A stretch of 64,000 nt of DNA from Odiellus spinosus (GCA_963920705.1 OY987226.1:30092694-30156693), one strand, 5' to 3'. Shown: positions 13,871-26,344, counted from the stretch's first letter. Numbers and translations: made by a program. Notes: generated by a model from the sequence alone, not told the origin.

Positions 13871-16800
13871 ACTTTTTAATTTTTCTATTGAAACTTTTTA
13901 ATTTTTCTATTGAAACTTTTTCATTTTTCTATTGAAACCTTTTCATTTTTCAATTGAAACATTTTCATTTTTCAAAGGAAACTTTTTCATTTTTCAATTC
14001 AAACTTTTTCATTTTTCAATTGAAACTTTTTCATTTTTCAATTGAAACTTTTTCATTTTTCAATTGAAACTTTTTCATTTTTCAATTGAAACATTTTCAT
14101 TTTTCAATTGAAACATTTTCATTTTTCAATGGAAACTTTTTAATTTTTCTATTGAAACTTTTTAATTTTTCTATTGAAACTTTTTCATTTTTCTATTGAA
14201 ACCTTTTCATTTTTCAATTGAAACATTTTCATTTTTCAAAGGAAACTTTTTCATTTTTCAATTCAAACTTTTTCATTTTTCAATTGAAACTTTTTCATTT
14301 TTCAATTAAAACTTTTTCATTTTTCAATTGACACATTCATTTTTCACTTCAAACTTTTTCGTTTTTCAATTGAAACTTTTTCATTTTTCAATTGAAACTT
14401 TTTTATTTTTAAATTGAAACATTTTCATTTTTCAATTGAAACTTTTTCATTTATCAATTGAAACTTTTTCATTTTTCAATTGAAACTTTTTCATTTTTCA
14501 ATTGAAACTTTTTCATTTTTCAATTGAAACTTTTTTATTTTTCAATTGAAACTTTTTCGTTTTTCAATTGAAAGTTTTTCATTTTTCAGTTGAAACTTTT
14601 TCATCTTTCAATTCAAACTTTTTCATCTTTCAATTCAAACTTTTTCATTTTTCAATTGAAACTTTTTAATTTTTCAATTGAAACTTTTTCATTTTTCAAT
14701 TGAAACATTTTCATTTTTCAATTGAAAGTTTTTCATTTTTCAATTAAAACTTTTTCATTTTTCAATTGAAACTTTTTCATTTTACAATTGAAACTTTTTC
14801 ATTTTTCAATTGAAACTTTTTCATTTTTCAATTGAAACTTTTTCATTTTACAATTGAAAATTTTTCATTTTTCAATTGAAACTTTTTCATTTTTCAATTG
14901 ACACATTCATTTTTCACTTGAAACTTTTTCATTTTTCAATTGAAACTCTTTCATTTTTAAATTGATACTTTTTCATTTATCAATTGAAACTTTTTCATTT
15001 TTCAATTGAAACATTTTAATTTTTCAATGGAAACTTTTTCATTTTTCAATTGAAACTTTTTCGTTTTTCAATTGAAAGTTTTTCATTTTTCAGTTGAAAC
15101 TTTTTCATTTTTCAATTGACTTTTTCATCTTTCAATTCAAACTTTTTCATCTTTCAATTCAAACTTTTTCATCTTTCAATTGAAACTTTTTCATTTTTCA
15201 ATTGAAACTTTTTCATTTTTGTATTTAAGCCTTTTCATTTTTCAATTTAAACCTTTTCATTTCAATTGAAACTTTTACATTTTTCAATTGAAACTTTTTC
15301 ATTTTTCTATTTAAATCTTTTCATTTTTCAATTTAAACCTTTTCATTTTCAATGGAAATTTTTCATTTTTCAATTCAAACTTTTTCATTTTTCAATTTAA
15401 ACTTTTTCATTTTTCAATTTAAACTTTTTCATTTTTCAATTGAAACTTTTTCATTTTTCAATTGAAACATTTTCATTTTTCAATGGAAACTTTTTAATTT
15501 TTCTATTGAAACTTTTTCATTTTTCTATTGAAACCTTTTCATTTTTCAATTGAAACATTTTCATTTTTCAATGGAAACTTTTTCATTTTTCAATTCAAAC
15601 TTTTTCATTATTCAATTGAAACTTTTTCATTTTTCAATTAAAACTTTTTCATTTTTCAATTGACACATTCATTTTTCACTTGAAACTTTTTCATTTTTCA
15701 ATTCAAACTTTTTCATTTTTCAATTGAAACTTTTTCATTTTTCAATTAAAACTTTTTCATTTTTCAATTGACACATTCATTTTTCACTTCAAACTTTTTC
15801 ATTTTTCAATTGAAACTTTTTCATTTTTCAATTGAAACTTTTTCATTTTTCAATTGAAACATTTTCATTTTTCAATTGAAACTTTTTCATTTATCAATTG
15901 AAACTTTTTCATTTTTCAATTGAAACTTTTTCATTTTTCAATTGAAACTTTTTCATTTTTCAATTGAAACTTTTTCATTTTTCAATTGAAACATTTTCAT
16001 TTTTCAATTGAAACATTTTCATTTTTCAATGGAAACTTTTTCATTTTTCAATTCAAACTTTTTCATTTTTCGATTGAAACTTTTTCATTTTTCAATTGAA
16101 ACTTTTTCATTTTTCAATTGTCACATTCATTTTTCACTTGAAACTTTTTCATTTTTCAATTGAAACTTTTTCATTTTTCAATTGAAACTTTTTCCCTTTT
16201 CTATTTAAACCTTTTAATTTTTCAATTTAAACCTTTTCATTTTCAATTGAAACTTTTTCATTTATCAATTGGCACTTTTTCTTTTTTCAATTGAAACGTT
16301 TTCGTTTTTAAATTGAAACTTTTTCATTTTTCCAGTGAGTTTTTCATTTTTCAATTGAATTTTTAATTTTTCAATTCAAACTTTTTCATTTTTCAATTCA
16401 AACTTTTTCATTTTTCTATTGAAACCTTTTCATTTTTCAATTGAAACATTTTCATTTTTCAATTGAAACATTTTCATTTTTCAATGGAAACTTTTTCATT
16501 TTTCAATTCAAACTTTTTCATTTTTCAATTGAAACTTTTTCATTTTTCAATTGAAACTTTTTCATTTTTCTATTGAAACCTTTTAATTTTTCAATTGAAA
16601 CTTTCATTTTGTTATTGTAACCTTTTCATTTTTCAATTGAAACTTTTTCATTTTTCAATTGAAACTTTTTCATTTTTCAATTGAAACTTTTTCATTTTTC
16701 AATTGAAACTTTTTCATTTTTCAATTGAAACTTTTTCATTTTTCAATTGAAACTTTTTCATTTTTCAATTCAAACTTTTTCATTTTTCAATTGAAACTTT

Positions 16801-19263
16801 TTCATTTTTCAATTGAAACTTTTTCATTTTTCTATTGAAACCTTTTAATTTTTCAATTGAAACTTTTTCATTTTGTTATTGTAACCTTTTCATTTTTCAA
16901 TTGAAACTTTTTCATTTTTCAATTGAAACTTTTTCATTTTTCAATTGAAACTTTTTCATTTTTCAATTGAAACTTTTTCATTTTTCAATTGAAACTTTTT
17001 CATTTTTCAATTGAAACTTTTTCATTTTTCAATTGAAACTTTTTCATTTTTCAATTGAAACATTTTCATTTTTCAATTGAAACATTTTCATTTTTCAATG
17101 GAAACTTTTTCATTTTTCAATTCAAACTTTTTCATTTTTCGATTGAAACTTTTTCATTTTTCAATTGAAACTTTTTCATTTTTCAATTGTCACATTCATT
17201 TTTCACTTGAAACTTTTTCATTTTTCAATTGAAACTTTTTCATTTTTCAATTGAAACTTTTTCATTTTTCAATTGAAACTTTTTCCCTTTTCTATTTAAA
17301 CCTTTTAATTTTTCAATTTAAACCTTTTCATTTTCAATTGAAACTTTTTCATTTATCAATTGGCACTTTTTCTTTTTTCAATTGAAACGTTTTCGTTTTT
17401 AAATTGAAACTTTTTCATTTTTCCAGTGAGTTTTTCATTTTTCAATTGAATTTTTAATTTTTCAATTCAAACTTTTTCATTTTTCAATTCAAACTTTTTC
17501 ATTTTTCTATTGAAACCTTTTCATTTTTCAATTGAAACATTTTCATTTTTCAATTGAAACATTTTCATTTTTCAATGGAAACTTTTTCATTTTTCAATTC
17601 AAACTTTTTCATTTTTCAATTGAAACTTTTTCATTTTTCAATTGAAACTTTTTCATTTTTCTATTGAAACCTTTTAATTTTTCAATTGAAACTTTTTCAT
17701 TTTGTTATTGTAACCTTTTCATTTTTCAATTGAAACTTTTTCATTTTCCAATTGAATTTTTAATTTTTCAATTCAAACTTTTTCATTTTTCAATTCAAAC
17801 TTTTTCATTTTTCAATTCAAACTTTTTCATTTTTCTATTGAAGCCTTTTCATTTTTCAATTGAAACATTTTCATTTTTCAATGCAAACTTTTTCATTTTT
17901 CAATTGAAACTTTTTCATTTTTCAATTGAAACTTTTTCATTTTTCAATTGAAACTTTTTCATTTTTCAATTGAAACTTTTTCATTTTTCAATTGAAACTT
18001 TTTCATTTTTCAATTGAAACTTTTTCATTTTTCAATTGAAACTTTTTCATTTTTCAATTGAAACTTTTTCATTTTTCAATTGGAACTTTTTCATTTTTCA
18101 ATTGACACATTCATTTTTCACTTGAAACTTTTTCATTTTTCAATTGAAACTTTTTCATTTTTCAATTGAAACTTTTTCATTTTTCAATTGAAACTTTTTC
18201 ATTTTTCAATTGAAACTTTTTCATTTTTCAATTGAAACTTTTTCATTTTTCAATTGAAACTTTTTCATTTTTCAATTGAAACTTCATTTATCAATTGAAA
18301 CTTTTTCAGTTTTCAATTGAAACTTTTTCATTTTTCAATTGAAACTTTTTCGTTTTTCAATTGAAAGTTTTTCATTTTTCAGTTGAATCTTTTTCATTTT
18401 TCAATTGAAACATTTTCATTTTTTAATTGAAACTTATTCATTTTTCAATTGAAACTTTTTCATTTTTCAATTGAAACTTTTTCATTTTTCAATTGAAACT
18501 TTCATTTTAAATTTAAACCTTTTCATTTTCAATTGAAACTTTTTCATTGATCAATTGACACTTTTTCATTTTTCAATTGAAGCGTTTTAGTTTTTAAATT
18601 GAAACTTTTTCATTTTTCCAGTGAAAGTTTTTCATTTTTCAATTGAAAGTTTTTCATTTTTCTATTGAAACCTTTTCATTTTTCAATTGAAACTTTTTAA
18701 TTTTTCAATTGAAACATTTTCACTTTTCAATGGAAACCTTTTCATTTTTCAATTGAAACATTTTCATTTTTCAATGGAAACTTTTTCATCTTTCAATTCA
18801 AACTTTTTCATTTTTCAATTCAAACTTTTTCATTTTTCAATTCAAACTTTTTCATTTTTCAATTGAAACATTCTCATTTTTCTATTGAAACTTTTTCATT
18901 TTTCTATTGAAACCTTTTCCTTTTTCAATGGAAACTTTTTCATTTTTCAATTCAAACTTTTTCATTTTTCAATTCAAACTTTTTCATTTTTCAATTGAAA
19001 CTTTTTCATTTTTCTATTGAAACCTTTTCATTTTTCAATTGAAACATTTTCATTTTTCAATGGAAACTTTTTCATTTTTCTATTGAAACTTTTTCATTTT
19101 TCAATTGAAACTTTTTCATTTTTCAATTGAAACTTCATTTTTCAATTGAAACTTTTTCGTTTTTCTATTGAAACTTTTTCATTTTACAATTGAAACTTTT
19201 TCATTATTCAATTGAAACTTTTTCATTTTTCAATTGAAACTTTTTCAAAATAAATGTTGCCAC

Positions 19264-20241
19264 TTATAATGAAATTCTTCCACTTGTCATTTCGTTTTTA
19301 TAAATTTCTCTGCATCTACGAATGTCTTCGTCAGCCTTTTGCCTGCCCGGATATTTGATTACAAGCCATTTTGCGTACAAACATGTAATTGGGTCGCAGT
19401 CATACCCGTCTGCCTGCGGTGGAAAATTAACGTCAGCTTGTTTAATCTTCCACTTTTGTTGAATGTTCCCAGAGGCTCGGCGTAAAGCTTTTTCGATTTT
19501 ATTCGCTTCTTCTACGTGCTCCGTTCGTGAGCTACCAATCGTGAGTGAATCAAACGATAGTACTGAATCGACAGTCGGCAATTGTTTAATAGCAAACATA
19601 TAAAAGTGCTCGGCTCGTGCCATGATAATTTAAAATGTATCGTATGTTTGAATTTTTTCAAATATCATCTCTAACCACGCTAAATTTAAGTTTTGAACAT
19701 CTGATCGCAATATATGTTGATATAAATCATACGATACGAAGTCAAACGCAATGCAGTTTCTTTTAAGCATTTCGAAATATTCTATCAACATTTTATCAAC
19801 GAAAAAACGATCCGTTTTCAAAATTTCGTATTCTGTTTTTCCTAATTGAAAGTTGCCAGTTTCATGTACTTTGACTTGATCATTGGTATCAGAAGTCAAA
19901 TCTTTTGTATCTTTGACCTGGTGAATCTTACCATCAAGCCAAATTTTCCTCCTATCCCCAGCTGATCTTTCAAAATTATTAGTTTGATTATACCTACTAC
20001 CACACCTTACATCTTGTTTTCGATAGTTCTGTTGGAAAAGGTCGCGTTTCATTTTGATTTTGTCTTTTGACTTTGGCGTTTTTTCGGGACTTAATTTTAA
20101 TTTATTAGATGGAGGTTGTTGATAAAGCCCGTTCTGGTGTTGACGCGTCTTCCCTAACTTCAGGTTTAATTTTTTTGAAAATCTCGGCAATTTCTTTAAA
20201 TTTACCGCGCCTATTTTTATTTGGGATGAGTCTATGAGCAT
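19264..20241 (-). pseudogene. Ulp1/C48 SUMO-protease-like domain, C-terminal part of a transposon polyprotein
   Basis: Two same-frame open stretches, 20241-19630 and 19623-19264, are separated by one TAA at 19630-19632. The first ends in an Ulp1-like entry segment (DRFFVDKMLIEYFEML). The second carries the catalytic core: His6 in EHFYMFAI, Asp25 in VLSFDSL, and Gln70 and Cys76 in PPQADGYDCDPITC. In cysteine proteases of the C48 family these form the His-Asp-Cys triad plus the oxyanion Gln; the usual DCG is DCD here. Family members cleave SUMO-type isopeptide bonds, and such domains recur in Mutator-like transposons. The upstream transposase frame overlaps it, so a frameshift lies at about 20105-20240. 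It is probably inactive. Domain assignment is from motifs only. Confidence 0.75.
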
Positions 20242-22059
20242 TAATTAATGCTCGCCTGAACATATTTTGGTTAAATCTATAAAACTTTTTAACTGTTTCA
20301 TCTAATCGCGATTTTGTATCGATTAGGCCTCGCTCCTTAACAATTCTATTGAAACCTTCAATGTGACCTTGAGTCGGTGCCTCATGATCAAGAAAGTTAA
20401 CCAATCCATCTTTGAAATGGGTCCTAGGCTGGTAGGACTCTGGGACCAATTTAGAGTGAGCCCTAAAATGCCTGCTTAAATACCCCTGTAGCAGCTTGGT
20501 CCATAAAGGTGTTGCGAGAAGGTATTTTTTTTTTTTTAAATATGCTAAAAGTTCGGGGCTGTGATACTCATTTTTAGACTGAGATGTACTACTTGAAACG
20601 TGGGAAGCTATATCCGCCTTTGCACTTTCGATAATACCATCGGCAAGGTCTTTGAAAAATCTATTACCATCACCCCCTAATAAATTTTTCTCTTCGTTAA
20701 AACTAGTTCCTGTTGTCGGGCTTAAAGGTGGGCACACAGTAGCACCGGTAATACTTGGGTCTAAACTACTGATTACTCCACTGATTGCCAATTTATCCGC
20801 TCAGTCAGATATATTTTGGAAGTTCGTTTCAAGCAGCTCAGTTTCGTACTCTGAGAGAAGCACGATAGCCGTAGAGTAAATTCTATGCTTTAAATCTTCT
20901 AACAATGAGCTGTTTAAAAATACACTAATCATATACATGCCTAACTTATGCTTACGAGCTGAAGTGGTATAAAACCTTTTCATGAGCCTACTAGCGTCTT
21001 TCATCATATGGCAAATTCCGCATTGAATTACTGTAATTTGTAATTCATCCCCATTAGCTCTGCCCTCTAAAATTTTCTGACAAACATCTAAGTACTGTTT
21101 TAAACTCATTCCGTTGCACACCCTCGGAGCCGCGGTTATTAGAACGAGACTTCGGTCACTAGAAATAACAGCAGGGTATGTAATACTAGGTTTCCTTTCT
21201 AGCCCTTTTTGCGCTTGAAAGAAGCTAAAAAGAAATTTGGTTAAAGTACGCGCGCTCTGATCTTCGGTTATTAGCTCCGCTGTAGGCAAAAGAATAGATT
21301 TCTTATCAATTTTGGGGCACCTCATGACTATCGGATAGTACATGAAACCTTTTGAATTTTCTGTAGCCGCTACCGATCAGGTTCCGTCCCAAAACCAAAT
21401 GTTGCGCCTAGCATGATTTCGAGCGTAATTAACCGAGGCTCTGCTGTTTAAATGAACGGAACGAGACTTACTTCCTATTTCCTGAACGTAAGAACCATAT
21501 TCGGTGTGTTTTACGAGCAAATCTAGAGACTCATATTAATTTTTAGATTCCATTTGCTTTTGGTATGCTTCATGCTTTATTTGTCGCATCGTACCTGTTC
21601 TTAGAGTAGAATCTATTAAGTTCCCCCTAGCAATGTCATTCGGTGAAGCTTTTGAATCAAGATCCCAAAGAACATCCAAGGGTTTTATCCTTGGGTTAGC
21701 CAAAAATGCTCGTGTAAAGCTTTTCTGTTTGCGCCACGAATCTGACGGCAAACAATAATCTTGGGATCATGTTCAGGGTTACCTTTATTAGTAATAACCA
21801 CTTCAAAATCTTTGAAAATTTGAAGTTTGCATACAGTCAGGCAAGGTCTTGGGGTAGCCTTACTCCTAGAGCAGTATAAATTGCAGGTAAAAAGTAAATC
21901 GCTAATGATGCTATTGTCTGGTGCGTAATGATTAAGAATGTTCCACATGCAGTGCGGATTCTGTTCTTTAAGAATTCTATCTAAAGGGACTTTATAATGA
22001 CTATAATCTAGAGTTTTGGCTGACAAGCGACCACTACTCATTTTTAGCCAAAATGTCAC
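20105..22059 (-). pseudogene. MULE/NOF-like DDE transposase core, degenerate
   Basis: Read on the minus strand, this is the middle of the same polyprotein. A segment at 22059-21685 ends in a conserved-looking basic stretch (QIRGANRKALHEHF), followed by a frameshift to 21751-21536. After an in-frame TAA (21536-21538) the frame continues to WFWDGT near 21390 (probable first Asp), then TGA at 21377-21379. ISSDRSLVLIT near 21156 supplies the second Asp, and a CGICHMMK motif resembles the C/H element of MULE transposases. After TGA at 20801-20803, HIEGFNRIVK near 20358 supplies the Glu. Known MULE-family transposases cut and paste DNA with this DDE triad. Three in-frame stops and at least two frameshifts mean it is dead. 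The NOF/Phantom sub-assignment is tentative. Confidence 0.68.
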
Positions 22060-22108
22060 TTGTAATTGAAAATTTTATTTTCTGGGGAACCTTATGGCTG
22101 ATCTCTTT

Positions 22109-23097
22109 CTAAGCGTCCATGCGTAGAACGTCTTTACAAATTTCATCAGACATTGACATAAGACTTTCCCCGGAAATTGATTCACTATTGTTTAAGGAAT
22201 CTTCCGAATCAATGCTCTCAAAATCAATTCCCGGACTCAATGGCCTTAGTTTTTCTGTGTTATTTAATACTTGGGTAGTTAGGTTCTGTTTTTTATGAAA
22301 TGAGGTTTGAGGTTCTAAAACCAAATGAGACAAAGGGGCAGCATAAAATGTGTCCATAGGCATATCATTTTTAGTGCTTCGATTTCCAGTTGAGTCTGAG
22401 TCAGAGTGATTAATTGAACTTTGTAAAGTGTTTGGATTGGGCAAGGTCTTTTCCAGCAATTCATAAAACGCCATAACCCAGTCTTCGTGAATTTTAGGAT
22501 CATCAACAGTTTTAACCATTGAGTCGTTGTAACACACCCAAGTATTTAAAATAAGCTTAGAGAAAGCCACGTAATGGCTAGCCTTATTTACTTCCCGTAA
22601 TACACTACACAACTTCTTAGTTCATATTGAGATCCTAAATATTCGATCTTGGGCTGGCGATTTTTGTTTATTTCGTCAGCGGTTCTTGGGCAGCAAAAAA
22701 TCAACTTTTTGTGGGGGTGAGTTAAATCGTTAATTCGTTTCATTAGTTTATTTTTCCGGTACAGGGACTATCAACTCCGTTTATATCGGTACCATTTCCA
22801 AGACATGGTCGAGTTGGTTTTGGTTCAATTTCAGGCGCAGACGTGTATTCTGAAATTTTTGATCTATAAGCGTCTAAAACCAAATACTTAACGGTTCCAT
22901 CTCGAGAAGACCGTGTATTACCGCATTCTTCACAATAGTATGTGAAATCTAATAAAAAATTAAAACTATTTCCTAAAAAAGGGACTAATGTAAGAAAACA
23001 ATTCCTGGGGATCTTGCATGGTGTCAAATGCTAATCTATTTCTCGATATTTCATCTACGTGATGGAGAAGTGGGACAATTTCGTGAGATTTCACGGG
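22109..23097 (-). pseudogene. USP/C19 deubiquitinase-like module, N-terminal part of the transposon polyprotein
   Basis: Three frames carry hallmarks of a ubiquitin-specific protease fold in the right order. 23097-22966 contains TMQDPQELFSYISPFF, like the USP QQD/EF box. 23027-22743 contains TYYCEECGNTRSS (Cys32, Cys35), like the zinc-binding CxxC, then VKYLVLDA. A hidden frame at about 22738-22600 contains YELRSCVVYYGK and then shifts into 22612-22109, which holds SHYVAFSK, NTWVCYNDS and MVKTV, the usual His box and following Asn-Asp. USPs remove ubiquitin from proteins. The catalytic Cys box was not found upstream. The module is frameshifted at about 22975 and 22610. Its continuity with the DDE core is inferred from order and strand. 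Confidence 0.6.
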
Positions 23098-24120
23098 TTA
23101 CATAGAGTTCTCCGAAAGTTTTCCCAAAAACTCGGCTAGAATCTCATCAGAAATGTTGGTTTTGTATGGGAGGAGGATCTGGACGGTTCTCCTTCCTAAT
23201 CGGCTGCTCCTTGGGAGGCTTAACGGTTTGCTCTTCGATGGACTCAAACGGTTGGTCCTCGAGAAGTGGCATAATGTGCTCTTCGATGGACTCAACGGAT
23301 TGGTCCTCGAGATGAGCGTTAACGGATTTTTCTTCCGTCAACTCGATTAGTGATTGACTTTCGGTTGAATCTATTGGTTTTTCAGCAAGAGCATCAATCG
23401 TAAAATCAATCTGCTTATTTTAGGAAGAAAGCAACCGATTTATTTCTTCCCTTGGAGCATTAATATCGCATGCCTTTTCTTCCATTTTAAATTGGACAGA
23501 CAAGATTGATTGCACCAAATGTGTCGGATTAATCGATTGGTCCGCGTTTGGGAAAATCGATTGATCCTCTATCATTTGTGTGGTCAGGGGGGATTGTGCT
23601 ACATGAGTTTCAACCATTGATCTTGGTTGGAAACTCTCGAGATTAATTCTTCCAATATGGAAGAACAATCCTGGACATCCCGTCTCGTCTTTTTTACCAC
23701 GGCATCCAAATAGGTTTTAAATCCCATATAGTCCAAATCGTACCTCGCAAAGTAGCATTTAGCTGCATTTCTAATACTTTTTTAGACTTTTGGTTTTTAG
23801 TGTTCGAAACATTCAAATTTGAAACTACTTTATTCCATATTATAGAAAGCTTACCCTTAAACTCACATAATCTCTCCAAATTATAATCAACAACTAACGG
23901 CATCGATTCTGCAAGTTCTTTATTACTTACATCCTTGTAGTTTGTAGTGGAAAAAACACCTTTCTTCCGGTTTTTTTTCCATTGTATTACGATCTATAAA
24001 AAAACTAATATTTATTGTATGAAGTTCATTAAGAGGAGCCATAATCGAGTATAAGCAGCAGTTGAGTAATTTAACAGTATGTTGAAAAGATTTTGCCATG
24101 GCTGAGTTCAAGGAGATCAT
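23098..24120 (-). pseudogene. Low-complexity N-terminal remnants upstream of the USP-like module
   Basis: Short minus-strand frames fill this kilobase: 23341-23147, 23668-23420, 23903-23694 and 24120-23923, in three different frames. The 23.1-23.35 kb part encodes a Glu/Pro-rich imperfect repeat around ESIEEH/ESIEEQ and a DQS-rich stretch follows. None shows a recognisable domain. Position and strand suggest a decayed linker or start of the transposon protein. The missing Cys box of the USP-like domain would be expected here but was not identified with confidence. Confidence 0.35.
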
Positions 24121-24239
24121 GAATTTCTTCGCATTGATGAGTGAGCGACCAATGAGAAAACCCGTTCGTTAAAATGAAATCTACGTGAGATTTCTAATAA
24201 CATTCGATCTGTTGATGACCCATCAACGCGAAGAAATTC
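24121..24239. repeat. Short palindromic repeat, copy 1
   Basis: Ends are inverted: GAATTTCTTCGCATTGATG at 24121 against CATCAACGCGAAGAAATTC ending at 24239. A second copy of the same layout is at 25874-25982. The arrangement is that of a small non-autonomous palindromic element. It sits at the 5' edge of the transposon remnant. Confidence 0.55.
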
Positions 24240-24424
24240 TGTTTGAAATTAATTTATACAGTTAAATATTTTTTTTTTTTACTGCTGGATTAAGCCTATT
24301 TAAACGATAAGGAATCGATAAAAAATCTCTTGTTATTAGGTTGAAACCTGACTCATTTCGGGCCTTGTCAAACACGTGAATTTCCTTTTCAAGAAATTCT
24401 ACCTAGAGGCTAAATGCGTGGGAT
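24240..24424. other. AT-rich spacer
   Basis: No gene signal. It contains a poly-T run and a GATTAAGCCTATTT segment similar to sequence following the second palindromic repeat near 25990, so the repeated unit may extend into this spacer. Confidence 0.4.
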
Positions 24425-25235
24425 CTAGGATAGTTCGGTGCAGGATAATTGGCTGCTGAGAATATTCGGTGTGGGGAAAATTGCGTGCACGGAAAATTCT
24501 GTGTTTCAAAAAATTTATTTTCAATTAAATTTTACAATTAATTTTTCTATTTTAAAAAGAAGCGTGGTGTGCTACACCAAAAATATACACCTTTCCCACA
24601 TTTTACTATTTTGCTTTATGGGTCTATTGAACCTTAATTGAATAAAAATTATAGCATTTAATTGAGGCTTCAATCTATTTGTAATTGAGATTAACTAACC
24701 TAACCTGACCTAAAGTAGTAAAAGAGGGATGGGCTAATTCAAGGGATTAACTAACCTAACCTAATCTTACCTAAAATATTACAAGAGGAACGGTTTAGCT
24801 AGAGCTAGGGATTACCTAGTTGGAGGGATGGGCTATTTCCATAACCTAATTTAACCATACCTTAAAGATTACAAGAATGGGTAGCCCGAGAGATTAACTA
24901 GTTGGAAGGATGGCCTAATTTGAGGAATTAAATAACCTAACGTAGCCTTACCTAAAATATTACAAATAGCCCGAGCTAAGGATTAACTAGTTAGAGGGAT
25001 TGGCTAATTAGAAGGATTAACTAACCTTACCTTAAAGATTACCAGATGGACGGGGTAGCTCGAGGAATTAACTAGTTGGAGGTATGGGCTAATTCGAAGG
25101 ATTAACTAACCTAACCTTAACTAAAATATTATTTTGCACCGAATTTAAACCCAAACCACACCAAATATTCTCGCACCCAATATTCCTAACACCAAATTTT
25201 CCGGCAGCCATTTTTCCTGCACCGAACTATCAGTA
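24425..25235. mobile_element. Non-autonomous TIR element with internal CCTAACC-rich repeats, copy 1
   Basis: Termini are inverted: GGATAGTTCGGTGCAGGATA at about 24430 and CCTGCACCGAACTATC ending near 25232. The inside has irregular repeats of GGATGGGCTAATTCGAGGGATTAACTAACCTAACC type, so telomere-like CCTAACC pieces recur. Subterminal blocks repeat as GGTGCRGRAAAATTGGCTGC and GAATATTCGGTG. It has no coding capacity. The second copy at 30910-31745 is in opposite orientation: its right end reads as the reverse complement of this left end. Confidence 0.7.
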
Positions 25236-25873
25236 TACCGTTTTTCCATTTCCACAGATTAACTCGTTTAATTTAAATATTGGAGAAAATATAGATATAC
25301 AACTTAAACTTATATTGGCAAATCCATAGGATTTTAGTGGAGTTGAAGTTCTCTATTGAAATTATAGGGAAATATATCAGCCTTCAAAGATTATGAAAAT
25401 ACTATCATTATGATATCAATTGACAGATTCATTTATGAAATAGGCAAATAACCTATTACAGCGAGCCAACCCTTGTAGGTTGAATTTTAGTCGAAACGGG
25501 TAATCTTAGAGGAAGGCAGTGGTGGAAGAGGCCTCGAGTAACAGACATACGTGGAGGAGCACCATCTTCATTTTTTTGTTCCCTTTCGGCTATTACCTAT
25601 CTAGTATGGCGGCGAATTGGTGGCTCCGTGAAGATATTTCCACTGTAAGGAAATCTATAGATACGAAATAACATGATTTCCCTTTTCACCCTCTCTTTAA
25701 ATACCAAAATTTATTTTCATATACTAAGTTGTTTTAACTCTTTAAAGGGAGAATACAACCTAACAACAAATGATTTTTTATTGATTGCTTATCGATTAAA
25801 TATCAGCACAATCAACAAATATTAAACTAGAAATAAATATATAACTTTATCAGAAAATGGGCTTAGATGGATT
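25236..25873. other. Spacer without recognisable gene
   Basis: Mostly AT-rich. A more GC-rich island at about 25450-25630 has no open frame or RNA fold that I recognise. Confidence 0.4.
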
Positions 25874-25982
25874 CATGGAGATCCTGAATTTCATTGCATT
25901 GATTGGTTTTGGAAGTCTCATGTAGATCTTACCTTAAAGACAATAATGACCCTTCAACGCGAAGAAATTCAGGATCTCCATG
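25874..25982. repeat. Short palindromic repeat, copy 2
   Basis: CATGGAGATCCTGAATTTC at 25874 is inverted at the other end as GAAATTCAGGATCTCCATG (to 25982), a perfect 19-bp inverted terminal pair. The interior resembles copy 1 at 24121-24239. It is a candidate MITE of about 110 bp. Confidence 0.6.
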
Positions 25983-26340
25983 TATGCAGTTAAGCCTATT
26001 TTACGGGTAAGTTTTAAAATTGATTTCTAAATTATATTTTTTTACATTTTTTAAACTAGTAGATTAGGGAATCCATAAAAATGATAAACATTACTTGTTA
26101 AGTTGCATTCTCTCTTTAAATACAACTTTTATATATATCATGGATATTAGTTTCACCTAAATGGTATAGATTTTCTCAGAACCTGCTGGCTTTGAGCCAT
26201 TATCCTCCAAAAACTTAAAAACTACAGGAGGAGGTGTCCTATTAGCAAAGGCAACCTTCAGCATAATGCATTCAAAAGGGGCTCTATAATAGTTTCCAGG
26301 GGAACAACTATTTTCCTTAGCCCCCAGAGATCATGAGACC
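25983..26340. other. Upstream region of the RG/AlkB gene
   Basis: No coding signal. It leads into the TATA promoter at about 26357. The last 150 bp is less AT-rich than its surroundings, as often seen in a core promoter region. Confidence 0.35.
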
Positions 26341-26344
26341 GTGA

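Larger units (their letters stand above)
1..19250. repeat. 22-bp satellite DNA array
   Basis: The region is an uninterrupted tandem array of a 22-bp unit, consensus AATTGAAACTTTTTCATTTTTC, about 875 copies. The period is visible at once: AATTG starts at positions 1, 23 and 45. Units differ by single substitutions (CAATTC, CTATTG, CATTTTAATT, TTTTTGTATTT) and by small indels. It is AT-rich with a strong strand asymmetry. Open frames inside it exist only because three units (66 bp) equal 22 codons; they are not treated as genes. The array starts before the window and stops at about 19250, 14 bp from the stop codon of the adjoining minus-strand transposon protein. Confidence 0.97.

Noticed and set aside
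6648..17951. Phe/Ser-rich open frames of 66-95 codons in the satellite (6648, 8738, 9569, 10926, 13559, 17664)
   Set aside because: They arise because three 22-bp units equal 22 codons; no promoter, no distinct composition, and identical copies are explained by higher-order duplication.
1..19250. CRISPR-like regular repeat
   Set aside because: The repeat is contiguous with no unique spacers, and the context is clearly eukaryotic.
25440..25640. tRNA-derived SINE head
   Set aside because: A GTAGGTTGAATT stretch faintly resembles a B box, but no A box at the right distance and no tRNA fold were found.
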